NCBI GenBank assembly: GCA_035235625.1
Contig: CP141144.1
Coordinates: 41,166,014-41,230,013 of the forward strand
From: Saururus chinensis
Lineage: Eukaryota; Streptophyta; Magnoliopsida; Piperales; Saururaceae
Length of the DNA stretch: 64,000 nucleotides
Direction: 5' to 3'
Part shown: positions 11,431 through 23,880 of the stretch, piece by piece
How the letters are laid out: every line of letters begins with the position of its first letter
Position numbering within the stretch: the first letter of the stretch is position 1
Notes under the pieces: model-generated
Told to the model about the DNA's origin: nothing
Database searches by the model: none
Seen by the model: the letters and a program-made list of their open reading frames with translations, nothing else
Position numbers and translations under genes: made by a program

Positions 11431-12235
11431 TATGTTTAGATTGGTGGAAAGCAGGGAAAGGAAATGAATCTTTTTAAAATCTCTCAGTTTCTACTTTTTG
11501 GTGCAACGGAGAAAGAGAAACTAAAGTAAAAAGTGAGAAAAAATAGATAAAAATTTGGCCCAAAAATTTTTCACCCATTAACCCATAGATTTTGTGAAAA
11601 AATTATTATTCTAAATATTTATATTTTATTGCTACTACTACCACTACTACTATCGCCGCTACTGTCGCCACTACCATCACTGCCACTATCTCTACTATTG
11701 TCGCCGCCGCCACCACCACTACCTCTACCACTATCACCACCGCCACCATCATCGCCACCACCACCACCACCATTTCTGTCACTACCACTACTACCATTGC
11801 CGTCACCACCACTACCATCGCTACCACGCCGCCGTCACCACCACCACCATTGCCACTACTACCGCCGCTATCACCGCCACTACCACCAATCTCACCGCCA
11901 TTACTATCTCTGCTACCACTGCCGCCGTTGCTGCCACCACCGTTGTTGCTGCTGCTACCACTACCGTCGCAGCTACCACCGTCACCACCACCACTACAAC
12001 CGCTGCCACCACAACCATCATTACCGTTACCGCTACCACTACCGCCACTACTACCACCACCACTATTACCACTATCATTGTCAATTTTCTTTAACATTAT
12101 TTGTGTAACCAAACAGTAAAAAATATTAATAATCTCCTAGTTTCTCTTTCACCTGAATTCACTTTCTCTTTTTTTTTTCTTTTTCTTTCTCTTTCCCTTT
12201 CTCCCCGTTTCCACCAAGGGTCTATTTGGGTTTAA
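11431..12235. repeat. Foldback with a degenerate (CCN)n trinucleotide core
   Basis: The ends are imperfect complements (GTTTAGATTGGTGGAAAGC at 11436-11454 against CCGTTTCCACCAAGG near 12207-12221). The core 11630-12085 is a long degenerate run of ACC/ACT/GCC/GTC triplets. It keeps several frames open on both strands at once, giving apparent Gly/Ser-, Pro/Leu- or Val-rich proteins. That is a composition effect, not coding evidence. Confidence 0.65.
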
Positions 12236-12726
12236 AATTTTGAAAAATGGAAGTAAATTTTTTTCAAGTTATATTCAATCAACTCAGCATAAAATTAGAA
12301 TTAAAATTTTATAAAATAAATTTCAATGGAATTTTAAACCTATTTTGTAAACTTTAAACTTCTACGTACTATTATTGCACTCGTATGCACTAGCCGTTTT
12401 AAATAACACCCAATATAAATAAAATATTTTAAAATTTTTAACTTGAAGGTATCGATAGCAAAAGTTATAGTTAAAAAATAAAAAAATTTAAAATAAGGAA
12501 CGAGAAATTGAGAGCCAGAATTGGCCGGTGATTCCATCGAATAGGAATCCGAATCTTTCATCGGATGAAATTTTTTAATTCCGACCCAATGGCATAATAG
12601 TAATAATTCCTTCTAACATCGGCAATTGTTCGCCCACCATCTTCATTAAAATTACAAATTTCTCTCTCACCCTCACTGGAGGGAAGACTTCATCAAGCTT
12701 CAGAGGAGCTCAGACCAGCTGCAAAT

Positions 12727-15558
12727 ATGGCGGCAAATTTCCCGTCTTCTTCGCGACCTTATCTCTGCAAGAGGTCCAGAGCTTCTTCCGTTTCCCAATC
12801 GTGGGTTCTCCTCCTTTTCCTCTCCATCCTTGCCCCTCCGGCTCTTTCTGCTTCGTCTTCCCAAATTTCCTACTCCGAGCACTGCAATTCCGTCGTTTCC
12901 GAGTCCGCCGGCGTTGGAGCTCGAATTTTCCGGAAGGGGCTTCTCGAACTGAGAAACGGGTACTTCACCGGAGGCGAGCAGCTCTTCCCGGACGATCCCA
13001 GCGCCCTCTACTCCCTCCCCAAGTCCGTCCGCCTCATCTCCTCCCGCCTCGTTCGTTCCCATGCCGTTGGCATCTTCAAGGTCCAGACCACTCTCTTTCT
13101 TGTAGGCGGGAACGTCTACAACGAGTCGTTTGTCCGGTCCCGGTCCAACCGTTCAAGGATTGCCCACCGGAGGGGCAGAATTAGCTTCCAACTGAGGGGA
13201 TTCTGGTCTGAAGTTTCCGGTAAGCTCTGCCTGGTTGGCGCCGGTTATGGATACTCCAAGCAAGGTGACTTACTTGATCTCTCTGTGGTAGTCAAGCTTA
13301 ATTATGCCAATATTTCGACGATCAAAACCAGTTTAGTTTCTGGATCGATTGAGAGCTTGAGCCCTAGTGGTAATTCGAACTACTTTAATCCAATTTCCTT
13401 ACTGGGTTTTGCTGAAAGTGCTTATAACTATACCCTCTTGTCGGATGCCGAAAAGGGTTGTTCTAGTGTTGATGATGGTGTGCAGAAGCCTCTCAGTCTG
13501 CAGAAAGAAAGGAGCTTTTGCTCCATTCTTTGGGAAATAGCTAGTTATGGGTTTCAGTTAGAATACCCCAGTGATTGCAAAGTGGGAAAGTGTAGTCCTT
13601 TAAACGGTAGTGATGGATTCTTGCCTACTTTCATGTCTGTTAGTAATACTGAATGCATAGATGGTGCGAGATTGCATTTGAGATTGGGATTCTATAATGA
13701 TTCTACCATGGATCGTTACTATCATCCTCTGGCGCCACAGATATCGATGGTGAGTGAGGGAGTCTGGGATGATAAACAAAATCGGCTTTGTCTTGTGGCT
13801 TGCAGGATTGTCAATTTCGGGAATTCTCTGGCCGATGCTTCGGTTGATAATTGTACAATTGGTTTGTGCTTGTGGGTTCCTCAGGTCCTGTCAATTAAAA
13901 ACAGGAGTTCTATTGTGGGGAACATGTGGAGCAACAGAAAGGCTAACGAGTCTGGCTATTTTGGCAAGATTGTTCTTAAAAGCATGGAGAAGCAGTCTAT
14001 GCGCATTTCTGGTCTTAAGTATGAGTATACTCAGATGGATCTTGCTAGCAAATCATGCAAGAGGAAGGATGCAAAGAAAACAGGAGGCAAGAAATATCCG
14101 GATGGGCAATCTTATGGAGACATGAGGTTTGACTTATCTGTGAAAAATGCTGAAGGAAAAAGTGTATGGGGCTATTCCAACCCTCTGACATTGGGTGAAA
14201 GTTTCTATGAAAATTATGGCAGTGTGATGATAGATAGTTTAAGTGACAGCTCTGCTGAAAGTTATGGTACTGTTGTAGAAAGTTCTGCAAGTGAAGCATT
14301 GGCCCCAACCTCTACTCAAGTTGAAGTCATCAGACCAACCCCAGCTATTCTGAATGTCAGCTATTTCATAAGTTTTAGCTTATCGCCTGATTACAAATGG
14401 CGCAAGGGTTTGTCCTCTGCCACGCCTTCAGTTTCACAAACAACTGTAGGCATCTTTGCCGAAGGCATCTATGATTCCAACACTGGAACTCTCTGCATGG
14501 TTGGATGCCAGAATTTTGGTAACTCATCCTTCGACTGTGAGATTGCGATCAGTGTCCAATTTCCTCCGGTGAACCCAACTGCTGAAGACAAACTGAAAGG
14601 CACCGTTAGGAGTACCCGCAGAAACTCGGATCCTCTCTACTTTGAGCCTTTAGAATTGAATGGAAATAATTTTTTATATGAAGTTCAGGAAAAAGAATGG
14701 ATGTGGAGAATGGACATTGAAATGATCATGGTTCTCATCACACTCACTTTGGCATGCATTTTCATTGGCTTGCAGGTCTTCCATGTAAAAAAACATCCAG
14801 ATGTACTTCCCTCTATATCACTTCTGATGCTGCTTGTGTTAACTCTTGGGCACATGATTCCTTTGGTTTTGAACTTTGAGGCCTTCTTCAATCAACATAA
14901 TCGGCAGAATGTCCTCTCCTGGAATGGCGGATGGCTTGAGGTGAATGAGGTTATTGTGAGAATTGTCACAATGGTGGCCTTCCTCTTGATGTTTCGCCTT
15001 GTCCAGTTGGTCTGGTCTGCAAGATTGGCGGAGGGAACCAAAAGGGAGTTTTGGGTATTGGAGATGAAGGCTGCCCGCCTGTGCTTACCATTGTATATCA
15101 TCGGTGGTCTAATTGCTGGTTATGTGCACTGGAGAAAACCCGAAGTTTGGATTTTTGCAGAGTCCAGGCACTCTTTGTGGGAAGATCTTAGATCTTATTG
15201 TGGCTTGGTTCTTGATGGCTTTCTGCTCCCTCAGATTATGTTCAACCTATTCTCACTTTCAAACAAGAAGGCCCTCTCCCCATCTTTCTATGCAGGAACA
15301 ACTGTAGTTAGATCATTCCCACATGCATATGATGCTTATAGAGCTCATCACTATATTCCTCATTCTAATTCATCTTATATTTATGCTAATCCAAGTGCAG
15401 ACTTGTATTCCTCTACTTGGGATATCATTATTCCAATTGGAGGATTATTTTTCGCTGTGGTCGTTTATATGCAGCAAAGATGTGGAGGTGCTTGCATCCT
15501 TCCCTGGCGATTTAGACGTTCTTTGGAGTATGAGAGAGTCTCTGCTGTTAATGGCTAA
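12727..15558 (+). CDS. DUF2921 family membrane protein
   Basis: A single uninterrupted 943-residue frame. The ATG has A at -3 and G at +4. An N-terminal signal/anchor (WVLLLFLSILAPPALSA, residues about 26-42) leads into a long ectodomain with two similar halves: the motif KLCLVGAGY in the first and TLCMVGCQNF in the second, with FQLRGFWSE-type strands and many N-glycosylation sequons. About six membrane segments follow (near residues 662-684, 695-720, 738-760, 786-803, 826-845, 898-915), then a short cytoplasmic tail. This order is that of plant DUF2921 proteins such as Arabidopsis At1g52780 and At4g21700, which are also intronless. Related FLYING SAUCER-type proteins add a RING-H2 domain; none is seen here. 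The biochemical role is not established; a secretory or endomembrane location is inferred. GC content is higher than in the flanks, mainly in the first 600 bases. Confidence 0.92.
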   Translation: MAANFPSSSRPYLCKRSRASSVSQSWVLLLFLSILAPPALSASSSQISYSEHCNSVVSESAGVGARIFRKGLLELRNGYFTGGEQLFPDDPSALYSLPKSVRLISSRLVRSHAVGIFKVQTTLFLVGGNVYNESFVRSRSNRSRIAHRRGRISFQLRGFWSEVSGKLCLVGAGYGYSKQGDLLDLSVVVKLNYANISTIKTSLVSGSIESLSPSGNSNYFNPISLLGFAESAYNYTLLSDAEKGCSSVDDGVQKPLSLQKERSFCSILWEIASYGFQLEYPSDCKVGKCSPLNGSDGFLPTFMSVSNTECIDGARLHLRLGFYNDSTMDRYYHPLAPQISMVSEGVWDDKQNRLCLVACRIVNFGNSLADASVDNCTIGLCLWVPQVLSIKNRSSIVGNMWSNRKANESGYFGKIVLKSMEKQSMRISGLKYEYTQMDLASKSCKRKDAKKTGGKKYPDGQSYGDMRFDLSVKNAEGKSVWGYSNPLTLGESFYENYGSVMIDSLSDSSAESYGTVVESSASEALAPTSTQVEVIRPTPAILNVSYFISFSLSPDYKWRKGLSSATPSVSQTTVGIFAEGIYDSNTGTLCMVGCQNFGNSSFDCEIAISVQFPPVNPTAEDKLKGTVRSTRRNSDPLYFEPLELNGNNFLYEVQEKEWMWRMDIEMIMVLITLTLACIFIGLQVFHVKKHPDVLPSISLLMLLVLTLGHMIPLVLNFEAFFNQHNRQNVLSWNGGWLEVNEVIVRIVTMVAFLLMFRLVQLVWSARLAEGTKREFWVLEMKAARLCLPLYIIGGLIAGYVHWRKPEVWIFAESRHSLWEDLRSYCGLVLDGFLLPQIMFNLFSLSNKKALSPSFYAGTTVVRSFPHAYDAYRAHHYIPHSNSSYIYANPSADLYSSTWDIIIPIGGLFFAVVVYMQQRCGGACILPWRFRRSLEYERVSAVNG

Positions 15559-16796
15559 TTCTCAGTGAGCATTAATACCTAGTCTTTGTCAAGTAAAGGT
15601 TATGGTAAAAGTACTTAATTGTTGTGTTTTGCAATTTATACATCTACTCTGTATGTTTCTGAATGATGTGTGCTACAGATGTTTTAGCTTTCATTCTTCT
15701 TCGAGAATATATTTTGTAACTAGATCTCTGCTTTAGCAAAGCCATAAACATATTTCTATTGCTGCATTATGTTGGATTCGACATTTGAATTGAATGTTTG
15801 TAGAGGCAAAACACCAGCTGACCATCCTCATGTGTTCAACACTTATACGACGTTTTGAAACCTAGACTGTTTAAAAATCGAAGAGATAAATTGCAGTTGG
15901 GAGTTTAAAAAAATGCTTTTTCCATATTGCCTAGCCGAAAAGGGAATATTCTATATTGGTTTTTCCAAAAAATGCCAGCATATCTAGACTTACATGATAT
16001 AAAAAAAGTTTTGGATATAAATACCTTTGGGTTAGGGTTTTATATCGTGTAAACCTATTACATGATCGCATTTACACGCAAACAACTTCATAGATAGGCA
16101 ATTTCAATAGTCCGATAAGTGAGATGTGAATATGCAGTGTAAGTTTTGATTTTTGACCCATCTCACCAATGATTTAAAAAAAAATCATATCGATTTCCAA
16201 AGTTCAAAAAGTGAAATGCGAAAAAACTTAGCAAAGTCCGATTTTTCTTGTTTTTGAAAAGCGATTTTGAAAATTTTCACCCTAAAGCGAGTTTTAGCTA
16301 TGAAGTGAGGTTCCTTCTTGAGTGTACATTGATGCAATCCCAGTAAAGTAGTGAACTTTAGCGAAAATTACCACTCGATTGAGGGGTTAATCTAGCTTGG
16401 ATCAATTTCACGGTAAGGCCTTTCTTTAGCTTTAAATCATCTGTTCGTATACACGATGTTTGATATATCGTGATATGGAACACACGACATAGTTACTACT
16501 TTTATCTCTTTAGTAGATTGTCGTGTTATCAAGTAAATGATATATAATATATTGTGTTATTGATAATATAATATTCAATATAGATGTCCTATCATGTATG
16601 CATAGCATACATAATGTGTTATTAATAACACGATATACGAAAGATGACATTTAAATGTTGTGCTATCGTGTCTGAGAAGGCATCATATTGTGTATCCGAT
16701 AACACGATATATACATTTAGTGTGTATTTATATGTTAGTTAATTTGAATTAAAGCTACTCTTTGATTTTGTTCACAACTCATTGTTGTTGTTGTTG

Positions 16797-16881
<85 letters not shown>

Positions 16882-16904
16882 AAGAGCTACAAGAGAACAG
16901 TCAA
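15559..16904. other. DUF2921 3' flank, then 5' flank of the Ulp1 relic
   Basis: 15559 to about 15780 is the likely 3' untranslated region. From about 15880 the sequence changes to repeat-like DNA. From 16053 imperfect palindromes of the type ATCGTGT...ACACGAT appear, including a perfect 16-mer, GTGTTATTAATAACAC, at 16616-16631. A long (TA)n microsatellite (16798-16880) ends 24 bases before the relic's ATG. Confidence 0.5.
16798..16880. repeat. (TA)n microsatellite
   Basis: About 41 uninterrupted TA units after a GTTGTTGTTGTT run. It produces Ile/Tyr-repeat frames on both strands that are artefacts. Confidence 0.95.
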
Positions 16905-19900
16905 ATGGCAGAATCAATGAAGGCATCAGAAGAGAAGAATAAGAAAATCTATGGGAGGAGACTAGGTCTCGGAATGAATAGTTTCCCCGCTAGTCTTAGA
17001 CTATCAAAAGACCTCGTTGAATTGAGGTCAGGATGAAAGGCAATGTTGGAGGAGACTGGGTTCTACCTAGTATATGATTGTGAGCCAATAATTTTCTCGA
17101 GGCTTCTCCTGGACTTTCTAATAGGTGACTATTGGGACGACTCACAAGAAGATTTTAAAATACGGGGAAAAATTCTACCCGTAACAGTCGAAGAAGTCAC
17201 ATTGATAATGGGTTTGAGTGCAAAAGGGAACCCGTTGAAGTTGGATAGTGACGGGAAGGCTGCCAAAGGCAAAGGGCAATTCTTCAAAAGGTTCTTTGCA
17301 GGGAAGCGGCCTGAGAAGAATTTGGTTGAAGAAATTTTGAAAGAAGTGGCTAAGAACAAATGAAAGGTCTCCAATGAGGACTTAGCATGGTTGGCCATCA
17401 TATACATGGGGGTCCTCATTTTATCCACACAGATCAATAGATCCATCTCTCCATCTTTGTGTGACTTCATAGATGACCTCGCAATTGTGGGGAGGTACAA
17501 TTTGGCTAGGGTTGTTCATATGTTGATTAGAGGCATATCATTAGCCCACTAAAACATAAGGAGTAGACAAGATGAACACTCCTCCACCGCCAAAATTCTC
17601 GTTGGGGCTTCATTTGTGCTTCGGGTAAATGTTGTATTATCCAGAATATGATCGGTACGATTAGTGTAGTATGAATAACACGATATTGTATACACACTTT
17701 AGGTATATCGTAGTATGAATCGCACAATAGTGTGCTTATCGTGTTTCTAAAAACATGATATGTAACACAAAAGTGTACATATCATATTATCGGTAAGACA
17801 ATATAATACTCTATCGTGTATATGCAATTACACAAATCGAGACATGCATGTAATCAATAACACGATGAATTTAATAAACATGTTATCCATGACACGACAA
17901 ACATGACATATGTTGTGACAACCCTGATTTTCGGTATGTTTTTAAAACCAATAATAGAGTTTTTAATATATTTTTGTTAATAGAATATTATTTTGGGTTC
18001 AGTGTCAAAAGAGTTGTGGTAGAACTCTAAAAGATGAGCATAATGGTTTCTAAATCATTCAAATCGGACATAGATGTTGTGAGTAATGACCTTGAGAAGT
18101 GCACCTCATGGGCAGAACCTAGGGTAAAACTTATCTATGAGTGATCTTATTTCGAAGGGCTTTTCGATACGAGTCCATTGGTACAAAAAATGTGTGATTC
18201 TAACATATGGTTAGAAAGTTATCGTGTTTTAAAATTTTGAAAACTAAAAAGAAAAAAAAAATTTATGGAAGGCTGATGCAAGCTAACAGAGAAACTGTGT
18301 CAGCCATCATTGCATCATGCAGTACGACTGTGTGATGCGTGGGCCACGTGGTGGGCCTACGTCATGCGGGTCATCTGCATGACCTGTAGGACCCGCATGC
18401 GGATCCCTGCCACGCACAATGTGCGACGGTTTTTTCTTATAAAATTCTACTTCCATGTTGAACTCCGGTCATTTTCAGTTCTACCACTCTTCAAACTTCT
18501 TTTTCTCCATTCTAAGTCATTCTAAGTCCGAATCAAGTCATTTAAAAGGTGTTTTCAACTAATTCGACCATGTCGTACGCTTTGAAGGGGTTAGGTTTTT
18601 AGTCTAAGGCCTCTTCAACTACCGAATTTATACCGAAACCTAAAGTAGGATGTCTTAAACTCTAACATATAATTTTATAAGAAAATGATATGGTAGTGGT
18701 CATGTGATCGATAACACAACTATATATATTGACGTATTACTTTTAATAAGATAGGTCGACAAGTCATGTCATCAATAACACGCTTTCTTCTCATGTCGTG
18801 TATTTACTAATACAAATTGTTACATGATATATGTAGAGAAAAAGGAGCTGAAAGTTGGCTCCCTAATAAAGGAGAAGGATTAGAAGGTTTAAAGGACTGC
18901 AATAACCAGATTCCTCAAGAAAATTAATGAGGAAGGGGTCCAATCCCGGGAGGTCAATGAACAATCTTGAGAGGAAAAAGAAGTGGAAAGCAGAAATGAA
19001 ACTAAAAATAAAAAAGTAATGCCACAGAAGCAAATAAAATTAAAAATAAAGAAGCGAAAAACTTCAGATGCTAGCCCTATCGCATCCCACTTACCTCCCG
19101 TGCCTAAGAGGATGAAGTACACGGTGGCTAATCCACCGGCTCATCCATCTAAGGGGGAGGAACCAACCAAGGAGGTGGCCACTGAGGGTTTGAAGAAGCC
19201 AAAGGCATACAACAACTACATTAAAGAGAATATTGCACAGACGAAGTGGCCAACAAGGGAGGAGTAGAAGGCAAAGCTTGGGGATGAAGTTCCATTGGCA
19301 TCCGTCCTTGCCCCATATGATATCCCTACACCATAGGAATTTTCAAAAAAGTCTCTGACCCCGGAAATGGTGGGATCAAATGTTGCTTCTAGCACTGCCA
19401 CTATATCAAATACCCCTCCAATTAATCAGGAACTACGAGAAAGTATCTGACAAATGATAGACGTGGAAGAGCAAGCTAACCAGAAGGACAAGGAGAAGGT
19501 CACTTTGGAGCCACACAACTACCTTGATCTACAAATGGTGATCCACATGGAGATTCAATGGGTTGAAGATTAGGAGACCATCTAGGATTTTTTGGCACTC
19601 CCACACAAGGAATAGCCCATAGTGAGGCTTCTCTACACTCATTATGTGTCTTTGCTTAGGTAGGAGTACACAACGAATGAGATAATATTGTATTCTTGAA
19701 CGTATGTTGCATTACATAGCATGTTATTAATCACACTATAAGTAAACGTGGCAAAGGACCACTTTTGTTGATCACTTTATTGACAATACAAAACATCCAA
19801 ATATCATTGTATCAATAACACGATAATTTTCAAACGATATTATGGTGTATCACTAGCGTATTTTGTGATTACACGACATAATTTATGTCTTGTTAGCGGT

Positions 19901-20503
19901 TACATGATCTAGCCACATGTCATGTTTGTAGTGGCATGACTTATCGTACGTCGTGGTATCACTAACAATATTATTTTGTTGATGATTTTAGGTCATAGAC
20001 GTCTTTCGCCAACTTCTGGAGATGCACAATACAAGATATCCCATGCTTTATCCTGACTATTTTTTTAGGAGATTTGCTATCTAGCACTACTACAAAGTTG
20101 GGTTACGACATGACAAGGAGGAGATGCGCCCTGAAATTGTTGGCCACTTGATGAAGAGGTTGAATGTTAACACCGAGAGTGGTTTCATTCCAATCTACAT
20201 CACTTGCCATTTTCATCTGCTAATTGCCCGCTGCTAGGAGAAGAAGTTTAGGTGGTATAACCAAATAAAGGGTGACCACAATCACCACTTTGCAGATGTG
20301 GACCACATTCAGAAACGTGTTGCCGAAGAAATGGAAAGGGTCCTACACATAAAGGGTGTGACAAAGTGGCCATTGATGAAGATAAAAAAATTCCCATATC
20401 AAGAGATGAACAAAGACTGTGGTGTATTCCTCATGTATTATATAGCGAAGCTGGCCGAGGAGTCCTTCAACCTGATTTTACCCAAACGGAGTTCACAAAT
20501 TTG
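16905..20503 (+). pseudogene. Decayed Ulp1-like (C48) cysteine protease gene of transposon type
   Basis: Three exon-like blocks share a consistent protein sense. Block 1 (16905-17624) starts MAESMKASEEK and holds an N-terminal domain like those fused to plant Ulp1-type transposon proteins (RYNLARVVHMLIRGISLAH near its end). Block 2 (about 18839-19659) is Lys-rich and charged. Block 3 (19992-20503) is the protease domain: GFIPIYITCHFHLLIA holds the His region, and NKDCGVFLMYYIAKL the catalytic Cys. The Asp position seems replaced by Asn (RWYNQI). Donor-like GTAAAT, GTAGGA and GTAAGA follow the blocks. More than ten in-frame TAG/TGA/TAA codons interrupt the frame, but I see no frameshift inside a block. 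Ulp1-type proteases process SUMO; copies like this ride in MULE- or CACTA-type elements. Which carrier applies here is unknown, as no terminal repeats were found. Confidence 0.72.
17914..18660 (+). repeat. LTR family B fragment inside an Ulp1-relic intron
   Basis: Begins TGTGACAACCCTGATTTTCGG at 17914 and carries the block CGATACGAGTCCATTGGTAC (18167-18186), found as CGATACGAGTCCATCGGTAC at 50734. The right end is not sharply defined. No TSD found, so it is probably truncated. Confidence 0.6.
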
Positions 20504-22084
20504 GTAAGAGTTCACATTTGTGCGACAATTCTTCATGGGCATATCAATTAGGAATTCAATCTAGTGTGGATCAATTGTAATATGGCCTCAAAATTTTTTA
20601 ATGTAGTGTTACTGACAATACACAGCTTATAAATAGACTCAACTGTTTTATTTTAATTCCCTATCGTGTAACCTGTGATAGCCTATCATAGTTGATAACA
20701 TGACTCATGTACATTCCATTATTGTAAGATTTATATCATATAATTCGTGATAGCTGATCGTGTAATCAACTATGCAACTTTACTTCAGTCGTGTAACTGC
20801 TAATGCAACTTATGTATGTTTCTTGTTTCTACGATTCACATCATGTAAGAAGCATGACACGTATTCATAAGTTGGTTACTAAAAACATGAACGCTTGTCA
20901 AGTCATCTAAGTTGGATAACAACTTGTGTAAGAAACAACACACCAAGGGTAATGTTGTGACATCATTTAGTCGACCGTTGTTGACATTGGCCCGTTAGTC
21001 ATGTATCCAATCAAATGCCCTATATTTATGTCGTGACATATTATTGTGATGATCATGTCATCGAAACGATGACTATAAGTTTATTGTGTCATGGATAATG
21101 CAAGAAGGATGAATTTGCGAAAAAAAAAGGACTGGAAGACAACATTGCAAAAACGTACTAACTTTTATTAATGATTTTCTTTTCATAACAGGAGTTCATT
21201 ACAATGATACTATTTTTTGTAGAACTTAAAAAATACAAAAAATCCCGTAATCGACCACCATATGCGTTCTCCTTCCATGCTCTGTCTGTAAGTTTTAGCA
21301 TCTGTCTCCTCGAGATCGTCCACCACCAACTGCAAGGGAGAGAGAAAACACAGTTAATACAATAGAAGATTCAAATGAAGTTTCTACAAAAGAACATACA
21401 CCAACTATCTCTGTGACCATAGCCTGGTAATCCACCAAATAAAATGCAATTAGATAATTGGGACATTGAAATTACACCCGACTATGGTCCGTCCTCCCCA
21501 GAGGCGAATGAGGACCGCACGAGTTTACTCATCCACCAACTGAGGTTGACAAATTCATGATCGGGCATAATTTAAATGGCCATATTGGCCCACTTTTTAT
21601 TCGGTTGGCTGACCATGTTGTGCTCATAGAGACAGATGGTGTTCAATCCATCCTGAGTATTATCCCAACAGTCTTCGGGAGTCTCACCGATTCGTGTCTT
21701 GATCTAACCAGAGGTCCAGATTTATAATACCCAATTCAAGTTGAGTCCAGCATCAAAAATTGGAAGCAAATTCATGTTTAATGTTTAGTGAATTAGAAAT
21801 GGATGCATGCTTAATGCTAACAAAACGGACTGACTCTTCGGAAACGGAGTGACTCTTTGAAAATTGATAATAATGTTATTGTCGTGTTATCGATATTACA
21901 ATGTTAAGGATATTGTGTAATTGGTGACACAATGCATAAAAAATATTATATTCATTGAATTTCTTACCATGATTGGTAACAGGTAAAGAATTTTGACATG
22001 TCTCAATTACACAATATGTATACAGTGTAGAATTTTTACAAACAAAAAATCAAAAAATCATGTGATTCTTATGTATGTCGACCA
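20504..22084. other. 3' part of the Ulp1-relic carrier: palindrome array and possible minus-strand coding trace
   Basis: 20580-21110 and 21880-22040 hold more ATCGTGT/ACACGAT-type imperfect palindromes, for example GTCGTGTTATCGAT at 21881. Between them, 21470-21730 gives on the minus strand a fairly open reading with segments such as IGETPEDCWDNTQDGL and MPDHEFVNLSWWMSKLV. I do not recognise it. Confidence 0.4.
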
Positions 22085-23118
22085 GTTCTTTTTCAATGGA
22101 GGCCGACCAATCACAGGCTGGACTCAGGGCTAGGATGGTCCGAATCATCTCTGGATGGTGGACCGACCAGTCCCAGCATTGTGGCTAGCCGAGGCAATTG
22201 CAACGACGACCAGTGGTGAAAATTTTCGTTATAGAGAAGGTAGAGGTGGAGCCATTGGGCACGGGTGAAAGCAGAGCAGCCACCCATCGACGGTGGGGCT
22301 TAGTCCATTGAATTCACTGCTCATCAGTGAACCGGATTGGCCCGACCACAAGATTGGTCGTGGCTGCCTTTGTAGCTACCGGTAGCCAGCAGGCATCTAG
22401 CCGATTGAACGAAAATTTGGCTCTGAGCGGTTGTGGGGGCTAGACCCATTGGGATCGCTGCCTAGCGGCGATCTGGTCGGCCCTGGCCGTCACCCCACCA
22501 TGGCGGCTAGAGGCAATGCCACCAGAGGCATCTTCACCTCTGGAAGGACGTGGGGAAGACGACCCGTGACGCGGGTCGTCTCGGATGGGTTTGGGTCGAG
22601 TTACCCGAATCAATTAATTCAAGACCGGAACCGGGTCTATATTTATAAAAAAGGGGATCCTTGAACCAGGTCCAGTTCAAGAGGCTATACTTCTTCAAAA
22701 AATATAGAAACGTTACCGGTCGACTGTGAGAGGGAGACAAATGTCTTGACCAAGTTTTAGGTTGAGGAAATATCTCAAAGTATGTAAAAGAACCATTTTA
22801 CCCCTAATAGATAAATTATCATATAATATTTACATACCCAACTTAGGGGCTCCGGTTCAGTGGCTTATGAGTGATCTTAAAAATTGGAAATATTCTCAGT
22901 GAGAGTTTAATGGGCAACCAAAATATAGACCAACCCAATTAGTGAGGAAAAATCCCAGTGAGTGGATAAGTAATTGTTTTTTCCCTAAGGTTAATCATAA
23001 ACCATTAAGATAACCAAGGTCGGTTCAAGGGGCACACATCCCCGGTAAAAATCAAGAAAATGACACTAAGTCCATGAAGTCAAGTAGTATTCTTGAGACA
23101 AATTTTAGACCATTTAGA
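22085..23118 (+). repeat. Truncated copy of LTR family E
   Basis: Direct-repeat partner of about 27080-28290 inside LTR E. Shared ordered blocks include GGATGGTGGACCGACC/GAATGGTGGACCGACC, AGCAGCCACCCATC, GACCAAGTTT, CCATTTTACCC and AACCAAGGTC(A/G)GTTCAAGG. It is cut on the right by the LTR B copy starting at 23119. Confidence 0.65.
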
Positions 23119-23833
23119 TGTAACTCCCTAACCCGGAAATCCCAACCTGGACCGGGGGTTAGATTGGAAGACAGAATTGGAGTGTGTTAAAATAAGCAGA
23201 ATAATGAAAACCGACTTACCAGAAGCTACTGACTCTGAGTGCGAGAGTCATAGCATTCATCCATGAACTGTAGAGCTTTAACATTTCGTTGTACATAGAT
23301 CAGAACAAACCTAATTTTATAACTAATTTGGATTGGGCCAACATTATCGTTCCATTGGTTGCCTACATACGTATTAGATACCATCTCTAACATTATTCCA
23401 ATATGATTGGATCCAAACGTAGTTCTGCCTAATGGCTAATACATGCATCAGGCATCACAAAATCATATACGTTAAAATACATATATCCTTATATCCGAAT
23501 AATCATTCGGAATCAAATAAAAATCTTATAAATCATCAGAGTAAAACAGAAGCCAATACATCAGTGAAATACACATCTCATATAGGTGAGCAGAATACTA
23601 ACAAAACCACACATCCAACTATATCATAGAGTGGAGCAAAACACACAACAGAGCATGTTGGATCATATCAGATCCTATTAGATAATATCATATTTCATCC
23701 GACCCTACTGATCACATCAGATAATATCGGAGTATATTAGATCACAATAGAGCATTTTAGTGTAATTTGGATTACCACAGAATATATCAAAGTAGATCGA
23801 ATAGGAACATATCAACATATATCAAATCATAGC

Positions 23834-23880
<47 letters not shown>

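Noticed and set aside
11606-12119. Several overlapping Gly/Ser-, Pro/Leu- and Val-rich open frames on both strands
   Set aside because: They arise from one degenerate triplet repeat that keeps all frames open; no codon bias or domain supports a protein.
16735-17036. Ile/Tyr-repeat frames around the (TA)n tract
   Set aside because: Microsatellite artefact. Only the part from the ATG at 16905 fits the Ulp1 relic.
17909-18670. Intact insertion of LTR B with TSD in the Ulp1 relic intron
   Set aside because: The left terminus is clear but no matching right terminus or duplication was found; kept only as a fragment.
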